Shown here piece by piece: positions 21,980 through 31,869 of a stretch of 46,528 nt of DNA. Position 1 is the stretch's first letter. Each line of letters starts with the position of its first letter. A program made the position numbers and the translations under genes. The DNA comes from Bacteroidota bacterium. GTDB taxonomy: Bacteria; Bacteroidota; Ignavibacteria; Ignavibacteriales; Ignavibacteriaceae. The notes below the pieces were generated by a model. That model ran no database searches. It saw only the letters and a list, made by a program, of their open reading frames with translations, and was not told the DNA's origin. The stretch is from positions 1-46,528 of the forward strand of contig JAKAKL010000052.1 in assembly GCA_021824565.1 (NCBI GenBank), written 5' to 3'.

Positions 21980-22966
21980 ATGAAAACAATATTTATCCTT
22001 CTTTTAATTTCTATAAATTTATTTGCTCAAAACCAGCCGCGCGACCAAAACATTGTTGCCGGAGAATATTTTCTTAATCAAGATCCGGGCGAAGGAAATG
22101 GGACTCCATTAAACAGCGCTTATGGTTTTGCAACCGCAGATGTAATTATTAATTCTGTCTCAATTAACAATGTAGTTTACATTCGTTTCAAAAGCTCAAA
22201 CGGTAAATGGGGACCGCCGAGATCAATTAAAAATATTTACCCTCCTCCTGCAAGTGGTTCTATAATCCAGTCTGGAGAATATTTTCTTAATTCTGATCCG
22301 GGTTTAGGCAGCGCAACAAAATTTAATTTTGACTACAATGGCAGCGCCGGCATATCCTCTGTTAATGCTAATCGTAATGATAAAATATTTTTGAGAGCTA
22401 AAGATTCTTTTGGGAGATGGAGTGATGCTGTTTGTATAAATTACAGATATAAAAATTTAATCGATGCAGAATATAAATTAAAATTCGTTGGGGGCAGTTC
22501 AAGCGCATGGCAGAAACTCAATATTCAAAACCAAACCTCGCCTTCTGCATTTTTCACGGCACAATCTGGTTCAATTACAAATCAAAATACAATTGACACA
22601 TTGTTCATTCATTTTCAAAGCGATGATTTTATTTGGGGAACAGTGCAGAAATATGCATGGAAGGATATTACAGATATCGAGGAAATTAAATCCAATCTTC
22701 CGAAAGAATTTTATTTATCTCAAAATTATCCCAATCCGTTTAATCCTTCAACCAAGATTAGATTTGATATTCCTAAAACATCTTTCGTAAGGCTTGCTAT
22801 TTATGATATTCTTGGAAGGGAAGTATCTGTTCTTATCAATAAGGAAATGAAACCTGGAAGCTATGAGGCAACGTTTGATGGGAAAGAATTGGCGAGCGGA
22901 ATATATTTCTATAAATTGCAGACGGTAAACTTTATCTCAACTAAAAAATTAGTTTTGCTGAAGTAA
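21980..22966 (+). CDS. T9SS-sorted surface protein with duplicated GEYFLN repeats
   Basis: 328 residues with a signal peptide (to about residue 17, FAQ). Two clear internal repeats begin GEYFLNQDPGEGNGT and GEYFLNSDPGLGSAT, each running on to a '...R.K.S.G.W' strand; a third start (DAEYKL) may be a fragment. The last ~80 residues are a T9SS type A sorting domain (NYPNPFNPSTKIRFDIP, then LGREV, GIYFYKL, KKLVLLK), which directs passage through the outer membrane and surface attachment. GGAGG precedes the ATG. It is the last gene before a strong terminator. Confidence 0.93.
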   Translation: MKTIFILLLISINLFAQNQPRDQNIVAGEYFLNQDPGEGNGTPLNSAYGFATADVIINSVSINNVVYIRFKSSNGKWGPPRSIKNIYPPPASGSIIQSGEYFLNSDPGLGSATKFNFDYNGSAGISSVNANRNDKIFLRAKDSFGRWSDAVCINYRYKNLIDAEYKLKFVGGSSSAWQKLNIQNQTSPSAFFTAQSGSITNQNTIDTLFIHFQSDDFIWGTVQKYAWKDITDIEEIKSNLPKEFYLSQNYPNPFNPSTKIRFDIPKTSFVRLAIYDILGREVSVLINKEMKPGSYEATFDGKELASGIYFYKLQTVNFISTKKLVLLK

Positions 22967-23011
22967 ACGACAAGAACTCTTTAAGAATAGTCAATAATTA
23001 TTTTAAAGCAT

Positions 23012-23041
23012 ACCGGCTCAGAAATATGTGCCGGTTTTTTG
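23012..23041 (+). terminator. Rho-independent terminator after the surface-protein cluster
   Basis: ACCGGC (23012-23017) and GCCGGT (23030-23035) form a perfect 6-bp stem with a 12-base loop, followed directly by a run of T. It closes the five-gene plus-strand series and protects the convergent gene at 23144. Confidence 0.85.
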
Positions 23042-23143
23042 CTAAAATTTTATCTTGGCATAAAGGATGAACGGCTAATAATTAATATCAATGAATAATC
23101 AAATTGCCTTAATTTCGATTTTCGTTCAAGATATTTTACTCTT

Positions 23144-24229
23144 CTATTTTATAAGCATCAATTTTTTAGTCTGAACAAAATTGTCCGCTCTTATTGTATA
23201 GAAATAAATTCCGCTTGCTAAATTCGATCCATTAAAATTGACTTCGTATAATCCGGCATTCTGAAATTTATTTACAAGCGTGATTACATTTTGTCCGGTT
23301 ACATTATATACAACAAGTTTTACTGCCGAACTCTTTGGCAATTGATACTTTATTACAGTCGTAGGATTGAACGGATTCGGAAAATTTTGGAATAAATTAA
23401 ATTTATCCGGCTGAACTTTTATTTCAACAGCATCCGAATACTTGTATAAGCCGCTGTTATCAATCTGTTTTAAACGGTATTGTAATGAAGAACCGCCGGA
23501 AGGATTGTTATCGATAAAAGAATATTGCTTAATTGAACTGCTGTTGCCTGAGCCTTTAACAAAACCGATTTTCTCCCAATGGTTAGTATCGAATGACGAA
23601 GGATTATTAGTGTCATTGGGTATTAAACGTTCAATCTCAAAGCCGTAATTATTTACTTCGGTAGAAGTCTTCCAATCTAATTTGACATTAGAATTATAAG
23701 TAAACGCAGCATTAAAAGAAGTAAGTTCCACAGGAAGAGGAACGTTAGAAACAGAACTTGCATAAAAAGGTGTTGTATAATTTGTATAATCATTTCCGCC
23801 AACCTCAAAATACCAGCCTCCGCCAACGCTGTTGGTAAGTGTAAACGTTCCGGTGCCGATGCCTGTTTGATTTATAGCGATTCTAAATAATTCATTTGCT
23901 GAACCGTTTGTCCAGTTGATAGAATAAGTAGATCCGGCAAATCCAAAATCGGCGTAATAATTTGAGCCGGATAAGCCTATCGCCCCCTGTTGCCCTATTG
24001 CCCCATAAGAAGAAGTTATCGCGCCAAATATTGAACTGCCATATGTATCCGGCCAACTAATAGTAACATTCAATCCCGACATGTTTCCGCTTAGGTCGTT
24101 GTCAGGTTTTGCGCTAATAATAAGACTGTTTCCGCTGACAGAAATTCCTGCCTGAACAGTTTGAGCCTTTGATACAACGGAAAAAATAATAAGGAATAAA
24201 AATATAGATGTAAAGATTTTCCTTAACAT
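23144..24229 (-). CDS. T9SS-sorted secreted protein with cohesin/big-like N-terminal domain
   Basis: 361 residues with a signal peptide (ending SKAQ). Residues about 25-165 are a beta-rich domain (NMSGLNVTISWP, FRIAINQTGIGTGTFTLTN) of the carbohydrate-binding or cohesin-like type; I cannot name it. Then comes the common linker PLPVELTSFNA, an FN3-like segment (LDWKTSTEVNNYGFEIER ... LQYRLKQID), and a T9SS type A sorting domain from FNLFQNFPNPFNPTTVIKY to TKKLMLIK. Predicted on the cell surface or released. It lies 56 bases downstream of the 1394-residue gene and is likely co-transcribed with it. Confidence 0.92.
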   Translation of the reverse strand: MLRKIFTSIFLFLIIFSVVSKAQTVQAGISVSGNSLIISAKPDNDLSGNMSGLNVTISWPDTYGSSIFGAITSSYGAIGQQGAIGLSGSNYYADFGFAGSTYSINWTNGSANELFRIAINQTGIGTGTFTLTNSVGGGWYFEVGGNDYTNYTTPFYASSVSNVPLPVELTSFNAAFTYNSNVKLDWKTSTEVNNYGFEIERLIPNDTNNPSSFDTNHWEKIGFVKGSGNSSSIKQYSFIDNNPSGGSSLQYRLKQIDNSGLYKYSDAVEIKVQPDKFNLFQNFPNPFNPTTVIKYQLPKSSAVKLVVYNVTGQNVITLVNKFQNAGLYEVNFNGSNLASGIYFYTIRADNFVQTKKLMLIK

Positions 24230-24285
24230 TGCTGCTCCTTCTTTCTTGAAACAATTGTTGATGAAATAATATTTAAAACTTTTAA

Positions 24286-27200
24286 TTATTTTGGCACCTG
24301 CGAAGAAATACTTAAGTTAATGCTGCTTCCTCCAATATTTTGGTAAATTATCGCTCTGTCATTGTTGCCTAAATTATATTTTACTACACCGTCTAAGTTG
24401 ACGTCTTCATTAAAGTAACCGCTTTTGCTACTGTTAATACTTCCTCCACCTATTCTTGCATAGATCACTGCCCTGTCATTTCCACCAAGATTATATTTGA
24501 TTACACCATCTCCATTAACATCTCCGGCATACATTCCGAATATTCCTCCTGTCAATGACGCCATTGGATTTGTTCCGTAAGCTTGAGATTGTGCCGATGA
24601 GAAATTATAAAGCGGAGTTGAAGAGCTTAGTGAGATTGCGGCGGCGCTCATAATTGCAAGATGGTTTCTATGTCTTATAACTATATAGTAACTGCCGGAA
24701 AAAATTCCGCTGAAGCTTAAAGGACTTACTCCGTCTACGTCGACAATTGATCCATCATTCTTTAGGAATCCTGCTCTTGTAGATACTCTTGAAGATGCTG
24801 CAGTCCCGGTCCTTAATTCAACAAGAATCCAATCTACAATATTACTATTAGGAATGCCGGCAACAGTGCTGGCAGTATAGCCGTACGTTGAGGACGGGTA
24901 TGCGGTTTCAGAAGTTAATGGAAGCAGTTTATTATCATTTAAAATAGAAGTCATGGCGCCTGAACCATTATATGGTCCTTGAAGAAAAACTTTAAGATTA
25001 ACAGTAACCGACGGATCTGATACAGTGAATTCACCGAATGAATTTGTAAGAAAAGATACTGCCCTATTTACACTCGCGTCTTGCATTGTTCCAATCGTAT
25101 TCCACGAAGTCCCGCCATTAGAACTTTGCCATGCTTGTACATTCGTTAGGCTTTTTCCATTATCGTCATCGCTCGTCCAAGCTAAAATTAACGTCCTTCC
25201 TGAAGCCGGCGAATTGTCAGAAGAAATTATCCAAGTTCTATCAATTGAGGAAATAGAATCTGCAGTAATTTTCCCGGAACTGCCTGAAATTCTTGTAACT
25301 GTAACGTTTCCTAAATTGTCCGTACCAGCAGATAGTCTTACGCCTATTCCTCCAAAGTTTGAGTTTGATGTTCCTACATTTTTGGTGATAATTAATTTGC
25401 CTATAATATATCTTCCATTAATCTCTCCGCTTAATGATGATGATGAAGCAAGATTCAAACTATTACTATCGCCGGTTATAATATTTCCGTTTTGGAGTGT
25501 CACGATTCCGTTAGCAGTTGTATTACTGCCTAAAATTAATCCGCCTGAGTTATTTACAGTTAAATTATTAAGCACGCTGGATGAAACCGGTACTTCTAAA
25601 CCTGAAGTTATAACCGATCCTTTTTCATCATATACAAGGTTTACTGTCGTTCCAAAATTTGGTGCGGAGCTAAGGTTTCCACCGCTTCTATCAATTGCAG
25701 AGCCGTTTCCCATCGATAGGTAACTACCGACTGTAAATGTGCCTGTCTTTAAATAAAGCGTTGAAGGTATTGAAATAGCAGAGTTCAAGGTAACTCCGGA
25801 ACTGTTGTTTATCGAAAGACTGCTGTAGTTAATATTTGAAACGGCTATTGTTTGTGCGGATGTTCCGTTATATTCAACAATTCCGCTGACTGCAGTAAAT
25901 GTCCCATTATTTGAAATTGGAGTACCGCTGCCATTTAACAATAATTTGTATGAAGCTAAATCAAATATTCCACCTGAATTTACAGCAAGGTTTTTTATTT
26001 GCTGGTCACTGCCGAGTGTTACATGTCCTGAATTTATAACTATTGAACTTGCCAAAATATTTCCGGAGCCTTTAAGTATAGTATTGCCGCCAAACTGCAG
26101 TGTAGTCACGGCAATAGAACCGTCATTATACATCTGGCTTCCGTTGAAGTTTAATTGATAGCCGCCATTAATATTACTGTTTGCGGAGTCATTAATAGTT
26201 CCACTTGAAGTGAAAGGTCCTGATAGTAAGGTCATGGAAGCTCCGGAAGAAATATTTATAGTTCCGGCGTTTGTTGAATTATTATAAACCGCAACAGAAC
26301 CAGAATAAATATTTAATGTGCCGTTATTCGTCAGCGGGTAATTAAATATTATCTGTGAAGAATTTGTTGTTCTGTTAATTATGCCGTTATTTAAAATAGT
26401 TACATAACTTATAGAGTTGCCGGCAGAGATAATATTAAAAATATTTCTATTATCGATTGTCCCATAGTTTTTTAGACTGTTATCCTGCCATGTTAAAGTA
26501 CCTAAGTTATATAATATGGTACTGCTGTATATCCATGCGTTATCCCAAAGCGTACCTGTCCCGCTGGCAAGGATAGTTCTTTTCCCAGGTCCCTCAAGAA
26601 AGCCATCTGAAACAAAATTTCCGCTGATTGTAATGCTGTCTGATCCGGATAAAGTATTTGTTAGCGTTAGGTTTTGAAGCGCAATTGTGTGCCCTGTGCT
26701 AAAGTCAACCGTTCCACCAATATTAACAGTCGAACCAATCGCATTTATTACTAAACCGTTTTTAAAGTAAACAGCTCCGCCAGTGGAATTAATATTTCCT
26801 ATGTTTGTCAAGGTCATATCACTGTTAAAATTTACATTACCGGAGGAAATAGTTGTGGTACCCAAATTATTGAAAACCCCATGCAAATCTTCATTGCTGT
26901 TTATATTAATATTTCCAGCAGAAGTAATATTTGAATTTATGGAAAAAGCACCGCTGAAAGTTAAAGTTGTTCCGGCCGAAGTATTTATTGTTCCACCAAG
27001 TACCGGTTTTCCAGAATATGGCGATAAGCTTAAAGCACCTCCATTTAAATTTATTGTTCCGGAATTTGAATACATTTTAGATAAATTAAGATTCGCAGTG
27101 CCGGAAATATTTAATATTCCCGAACTTGAATTAATAAAATTAGACGTGCAATAAACGAAATTACTAAGAACATTAATAGTACCGTTATTTGTAAACGTAC

Positions 27201-28470
27201 CCGCACCTTGAAAATTTTCTGAAGTCCAGTTTATGGTTCCATTATTGATAAAAGCTGTGTTAACTGATAAAGGATTTACCGATGTACTCATTGTACAGCC
27301 TGTGTTGAGAGTAAATGACCCTGTACCGTTTATCGCTCCGCCTTCGTCGTTAAAGAATTTATTAACAGAGACGTTGTCGCTTCCTCCTATGCCGCCTCCA
27401 TATACTATAAGAGTATCAAATGAATATTGGCTGCCCGTATTAAAATTGATAGTTGAATATTGAATATTAATTGAAGTACCCAGCCCGTTGATAGTCACGC
27501 CTGACAAAAAATTTAAAGTACCGCCCGTAGTAGAAACACTTCCTATGCTTATAATATTGGCAGAAGAGTCAAAGTTCGTATTACCTGAAGTAACTTTGGT
27601 AATTCCGTTAATATTATATGTACCGCTAATATTGGCTGCGGCGCATCCAAAGTGCATCGTACCAGAGCCTTGAATGGTTCCGCTGAAATTATATGTGCCG
27701 TTTACACTGCCATCGCTCCAAAATAATTCTGCACCGGAGCTGATGTTAAAAACTCCGCTTTCCGTTACCGGTGATGTATAAGAACGAATTAGTAACGTTT
27801 TGGATAATACATTTACTATACCAGGATTTAAGTTACTAAATGTATTAAAAATCCCTCCGTTAAAATTTAGTACATTATAATTCGTAAAGTTTGGAGAAAA
27901 ATTTCCTGCATTATTTGTTGTGAATGTTCCGTAGTTAATAAACGTGCCGCTGCCGTTTTCATTCGATGAACAAATTGCTGTTCCGTAATTAGTAATGGTT
28001 CCATAGATTGACATCGGATTAACATCAAGAATTAAAAGCCCTCCGTTTTGTATAATCATATTTTCATTTGAAGCAATAGTTCCTGCGTACATTTCAAGAG
28101 TATCGCCGGCGCCAACTGATATTACGCCGGGTCCGTTAACAGAACAACTAGTGTATAGATTAGACCTGACCGCAGTGAATGTTACCCCTGAAGGCAGATT
28201 GATAGTTCCATATAAAGTCATATTCCCCGCTAAAGCACTTGAATTAATATTAACGGTATACGAACTTCCGATGGTAAAGCTACCGTCCGGCGAGCCTACA
28301 ACGGCAGGTATCCACGATTTAGTTTTACTGTCATACTTTTGCCAAATATTTGGATCTTCATAGTTTCCGCTGGCGATTGCTCTGTAATCCCCTTCGTTTT
28401 GAGCAAAGACATTGTACATCGAACAAATTATTAAGTAAAGTAATAAAATCAGTTTCTTCATAAATAACAT
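24286..28470 (-). CDS. Giant repetitive beta-helix surface protein with C-terminal EF-hand-like pair
   Basis: 1394 residues. A signal peptide (MKKLILLLYL..., start 28470 or 28461) is followed by a G8-like opening (GNYEDPNIWQKY) and then about 850 residues of short, Gly/Asn/Ser/Thr-rich turns (FINNGTINW, TNNGTINVLS, NSGTINLNGG), the look of a long adhesin-type beta-helix. A later module contains RTWIISSDN. The end has two calcium-motif repeats, DVNGDGVIKYNLGGNDRAVI (from 1317) and DVNLDGVVKYNLGNNDRAII (from 1356), a module I recall at the end of large Bacteroidota surface proteins. There is no T9SS sorting domain. Several long open frames on the opposite strand are by-products of its biased codons. 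Confidence 0.9.
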   Translation of the reverse strand: MLFMKKLILLLYLIICSMYNVFAQNEGDYRAIASGNYEDPNIWQKYDSKTKSWIPAVVGSPDGSFTIGSSYTVNINSSALAGNMTLYGTINLPSGVTFTAVRSNLYTSCSVNGPGVISVGAGDTLEMYAGTIASNENMIIQNGGLLILDVNPMSIYGTITNYGTAICSSNENGSGTFINYGTFTTNNAGNFSPNFTNYNVLNFNGGIFNTFSNLNPGIVNVLSKTLLIRSYTSPVTESGVFNISSGAELFWSDGSVNGTYNFSGTIQGSGTMHFGCAAANISGTYNINGITKVTSGNTNFDSSANIISIGSVSTTGGTLNFLSGVTINGLGTSINIQYSTINFNTGSQYSFDTLIVYGGGIGGSDNVSVNKFFNDEGGAINGTGSFTLNTGCTMSTSVNPLSVNTAFINNGTINWTSENFQGAGTFTNNGTINVLSNFVYCTSNFINSSSGILNISGTANLNLSKMYSNSGTINLNGGALSLSPYSGKPVLGGTINTSAGTTLTFSGAFSINSNITSAGNININSNEDLHGVFNNLGTTTISSGNVNFNSDMTLTNIGNINSTGGAVYFKNGLVINAIGSTVNIGGTVDFSTGHTIALQNLTLTNTLSGSDSITISGNFVSDGFLEGPGKRTILASGTGTLWDNAWIYSSTILYNLGTLTWQDNSLKNYGTIDNRNIFNIISAGNSISYVTILNNGIINRTTNSSQIIFNYPLTNNGTLNIYSGSVAVYNNSTNAGTINISSGASMTLLSGPFTSSGTINDSANSNINGGYQLNFNGSQMYNDGSIAVTTLQFGGNTILKGSGNILASSIVINSGHVTLGSDQQIKNLAVNSGGIFDLASYKLLLNGSGTPISNNGTFTAVSGIVEYNGTSAQTIAVSNINYSSLSINNSSGVTLNSAISIPSTLYLKTGTFTVGSYLSMGNGSAIDRSGGNLSSAPNFGTTVNLVYDEKGSVITSGLEVPVSSSVLNNLTVNNSGGLILGSNTTANGIVTLQNGNIITGDSNSLNLASSSSLSGEINGRYIIGKLIITKNVGTSNSNFGGIGVRLSAGTDNLGNVTVTRISGSSGKITADSISSIDRTWIISSDNSPASGRTLILAWTSDDDNGKSLTNVQAWQSSNGGTSWNTIGTMQDASVNRAVSFLTNSFGEFTVSDPSVTVNLKVFLQGPYNGSGAMTSILNDNKLLPLTSETAYPSSTYGYTASTVAGIPNSNIVDWILVELRTGTAASSRVSTRAGFLKNDGSIVDVDGVSPLSFSGIFSGSYYIVIRHRNHLAIMSAAAISLSSSTPLYNFSSAQSQAYGTNPMASLTGGIFGMYAGDVNGDGVIKYNLGGNDRAVIYARIGGGSINSSKSGYFNEDVNLDGVVKYNLGNNDRAIIYQNIGGSSINLSISSQVPK

Positions 28471-28644
28471 TTTATTCTCAATATTTATTGAAACAATTAC
28501 GCCGTCAAAATTATCTTTAAGAAATAATTATTCCATCGAAAAAGGAACTACTGGCTGACTGCCGGAATAAACGGTATTCGAAATGATTTTATGGATGGTA
28601 TTTTATATAAAGAAATATATTCCCTTCGGATCTATAATAATTTT

Positions 28645-30753
28645 TTAAGACTGCATTGGCAGTTCAATAAAAAATGTTGAGCCCTCATGAACTTTTGATT
28701 CAATGCTTATTTTGCCGTTAAGCATGTCAATTAATTTCTTAGATATCGAAAGCCCTAAGCCGCTGGAATTTTCTCCGCTGGTAGGCTTAGCAGAAAACTT
28801 AGCAAATCTTTTGAACATATTTTTTAGCTCTTCTTCTTTAAAACCCGGACCTTCGTCTTTGATGCTGATAATCGACTGATTGTTAGATTTGTCTACATCA
28901 ACATAAATGCTTTTGCCGGAGCCAGAGAATTTAACCGCATTGGAAATTATGTTATCGATTATTTGCATCAAGACACTTTTGTCACTCAATATTTTTAAGC
29001 TTACAGCTTTTGAATTAAAGTAGAGATGAATTCCTTTTCTCAAAGCTTGCTCTTTATATACTTCAGTAATGCTGTTCATAAGATCAACTAAGTCAAACTC
29101 GCTTATTACCAAATTCAGTTTGCCGGTTTCAATTGCATTCAGATCGAGCAGCTTTGTAATTATATCTTTCATCCTTTTTGCTGTTGATTCAATTTCTTCC
29201 ATCTTCTGACTGATTTCTCCGCTTCTATTTTTTTGCTGGTAAAGTTTAACTGTCGTAGTATCGACGATAATCGACGTTAGCGGGTTTTTTAAATCGTGTG
29301 CTGCAATTCCAAGGAACATATCCTTTTCCTCATTTAGATTTTCTAACGTGATGTTCTTTTGTCTCAATTCTTCATTCGCATCTTGTATCGCCGCAGCTTG
29401 ACTTTTCAGTTCTTCCTGCTGCGCTAATATTTCCACGTTTTGCTTTTTAATTTTTGCCTCGGCTTTCTTTTCCAGATTATACCTGTTGTATAAAACAAAA
29501 AGTAAAATCCCGGTAAGTATTAATCCGATAACCAGCGAAGTTTCCCAAATGTTTTTTACTTCAATCTCTTTGTCCTCTATCTTCTTGCCCTGCTGGAGTT
29601 GTAATATTTTCTGCTCCTTCTTTTCGGTTTCGTATCGCGTTTTTAATTCTTCAATTTGATCGTTGCTCTGCTGATTTAAAATCGTGTCTTTAATTTCAGA
29701 ATATAAATGAAAATATTTTAATGCCTCGGAGAAATTTTTTTTACCTTCATAATAAGTTGAAGTGTATTCGTAATTATCCTGGATTAAAGGTTTTGATTTT
29801 ATTTCAAGTGCTAACTTAAGAGCTCGTTGCAAGTATGATTTCATTTTATCGAACTCTTTCAAATTCGCATAGGTAATAGCAATGCTGTTGGAATTACTTG
29901 AAATATCATATTTATCTCCAAGAGATTCATAAATTGCAAGAGATTTTTTGTAGTAATTAAGCGCGGTTTTATATTTCTTAAGCATCCAATTTATTGTTGC
30001 AATACTGTAATAAGCATCGGCGGCACCTTTCTTATCTCCCAACTTGTTGCTTAAATTAACTGACCTATTATAGTAATCCATTGCTTTATTATACGATCCT
30101 TTTCTTCTATAAATACTCCCTATGTTAACTAGCAGAATTAACACAACATTCTCTTTTTTAATCGACTGCATCACTTTCAATGCTTTTGTATCGTATTCCA
30201 GAGCTGAATTAATATCGCCAATATTGAAATAAACAATTCCGATATTTAGTAATGATACACCAATATAATACTGATTGCCTATTTCTTCTCTTGTCTTTAA
30301 TGCTTCTAATCCGTACTCCAAAGATTTTTGATAATTACCAAGGTTGCTATAAAGTAATCCGATATTATTAAGCGAACTCGCAACATCTTTCTTATTGTTT
30401 AATTCCTTTCTTATAGCCAGGGAATAATTGTAGTAAGTTAGTGCGTCTGAAAACTGAGCTAAATAATAGTTCGCAATTCCAAGCTGGTTATACGCATCTC
30501 CCTGTCCTTTTTTATAATTTATTTTTTTTGAAGTTTGCAATGCCTCCGACGCATATTTGACTGAGCTTTCGGGTGATGATCTTAAATATGAGTCGGATAA
30601 ATCATTCAGCAAATCTACTTTATGCTCACCGGAACTATTTTCCGATGCTTTTATTAGACTGTCTATTGCGGTCATATTCTGAGGAATAATACTGGCGGAA
30701 TAAATAATAAAAATGAAAAAAGTAAATCTTATTTTCTCGAACTGCTTTCCCAT
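28645..30753 (-). CDS. TPR-containing membrane histidine kinase
   Basis: 702 residues from the start at 30753, chosen because a signal-like sequence (MGKQFEKIRFTFFIFIIYSA) starts there; the longer frame to 30885 adds residues that reach into the divergent promoter. Six or more tetratricopeptide repeats follow (for example AYNQLGIANYYLAQFSDALTYY), predicted periplasmic. A membrane helix (SLVIGLILTGILLFVLYN) and coiled coil lead to a HisKA domain with phospho-acceptor His486 (AAHDLKNPLTSI) and an ATPase domain with N box (IDNIISNAVKFSG), G1 (DEGPGF) and G2 (SSGLGLSIS). Divergent from a LytTR response regulator, its likely partner. Confidence 0.93.
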   Translation of the reverse strand: MGKQFEKIRFTFFIFIIYSASIIPQNMTAIDSLIKASENSSGEHKVDLLNDLSDSYLRSSPESSVKYASEALQTSKKINYKKGQGDAYNQLGIANYYLAQFSDALTYYNYSLAIRKELNNKKDVASSLNNIGLLYSNLGNYQKSLEYGLEALKTREEIGNQYYIGVSLLNIGIVYFNIGDINSALEYDTKALKVMQSIKKENVVLILLVNIGSIYRRKGSYNKAMDYYNRSVNLSNKLGDKKGAADAYYSIATINWMLKKYKTALNYYKKSLAIYESLGDKYDISSNSNSIAITYANLKEFDKMKSYLQRALKLALEIKSKPLIQDNYEYTSTYYEGKKNFSEALKYFHLYSEIKDTILNQQSNDQIEELKTRYETEKKEQKILQLQQGKKIEDKEIEVKNIWETSLVIGLILTGILLFVLYNRYNLEKKAEAKIKKQNVEILAQQEELKSQAAAIQDANEELRQKNITLENLNEEKDMFLGIAAHDLKNPLTSIIVDTTTVKLYQQKNRSGEISQKMEEIESTAKRMKDIITKLLDLNAIETGKLNLVISEFDLVDLMNSITEVYKEQALRKGIHLYFNSKAVSLKILSDKSVLMQIIDNIISNAVKFSGSGKSIYVDVDKSNNQSIISIKDEGPGFKEEELKNMFKRFAKFSAKPTSGENSSGLGLSISKKLIDMLNGKISIESKVHEGSTFFIELPMQS

Positions 30754-30901
30754 TGGTTTTTTAGTATAAATTATTTTTCTTACCTGATTTAAGAATATAA
30801 GCTCATATAAAATAACTAAATTTTTCAAAAAATACTTTATAACTAAGCTTAATATTTGTAATTTAAAAACGGTAAGATTGTACATATTCTATCAACGAAA
30901 A

Positions 30902-31666
30902 ATGAAAAAAATTCTTGTTATTGACGATGACAGTTCTATCTTAAAAAGCTTAAAAGACTTGCTGTCCTTATCGGATTATGAAGTTGAAACAACTTCCGAA
31001 AGTATACATGGAGTAAAACTTGCAGATAGTTTAAATCCCGATTTGATTATTTGCGATATAATCATGCCCAGCCTTGACGGGCTCGGTGTTCTGCATGAGT
31101 TGAGTAAAAATCCTAAGACAGAAAATATTCCTTTTATTTTCTTAACGGCTAAATCAGATTTGCAAGACATAAGAAAAGGCATGGAACTCGGCGCAGATGA
31201 TTATCTTATAAAACCTTTTACTCCAAGCGAACTGTTGCGAGCAATCGATATAAGACTTTCCAAAAGAGAAAAAATCCTCGCCGGACAACAAAATAAAACT
31301 GCCGAAGTGCCTAATATGAAAAAACTGGATAAGGAAAGTTTTATAATTCTGATGACGTCCGAAAGGCCTGAGAATGTAAGAATAGCGAGCATTGTCTATA
31401 TTGAAGCGATGGAGAAATATTCAAATGTCTTTTTAGCTAACGGGAAAAAATTAACCGTAAGAAAATTAATTAAAGAATGGGAACTCGTTCTTCCAGAAAA
31501 TAATTTTGTACGCATACATCGTTCAATTATAATAAACCTTGAATTTGTCGACCGTCTGGAAAAATGGTTCAACTATTCATTCCGCATTTATCTTAAAAAC
31601 ATTGATAAGCCTTTGGAGTCAAGCAGGCGGTACGCGGCAATACTAAAATCAAAAATTCAATTCTAA
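30902..31666 (+). CDS. LytTR-family response regulator
   Basis: 254 residues from the ATG at 30902, where the receiver domain begins MKKILVIDDD; the longer frame from 30878 is less likely. The phospho-acceptor is Asp52 (IICDIIMP), with Thr82 and Lys104 (YLIKPF) completing the switch. Residues about 155-254 are a LytTR DNA-binding domain (VYIEAMEKYSNVFLANGKK and FVRIHRSIIINLEFVDRLEK). It regulates transcription on phosphorylation by a kinase, most likely the divergent TPR kinase, 148 bases away. Confidence 0.95.
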   Translation: MKKILVIDDDSSILKSLKDLLSLSDYEVETTSESIHGVKLADSLNPDLIICDIIMPSLDGLGVLHELSKNPKTENIPFIFLTAKSDLQDIRKGMELGADDYLIKPFTPSELLRAIDIRLSKREKILAGQQNKTAEVPNMKKLDKESFIILMTSERPENVRIASIVYIEAMEKYSNVFLANGKKLTVRKLIKEWELVLPENNFVRIHRSIIINLEFVDRLEKWFNYSFRIYLKNIDKPLESSRRYAAILKSKIQF

Positions 31667-31869
31667 CTCCAACAATATAACCACGCTTAGAAAGTATTCA
31701 TCGCTCCATTATCTTAATATTAATGCCGCTGATTCCTTGTACCTGCCGTACATTCCGTTTTATTATAAATTAAAAATATTCATGCTGATATTTAACAGTA
31801 AGATTTATTTTAATATTACTTAATCGCTTGATGTTTCGTTTACTTATTTAAAATATTTATTGGACTCAT

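Noticed and set aside
25025-28363. Series of plus-strand open frames, the longest 232 codons
   Set aside because: They lie antisense to the repetitive 1394-residue gene; their proline/valine-rich repetitive translation is a product of that gene's biased codons.
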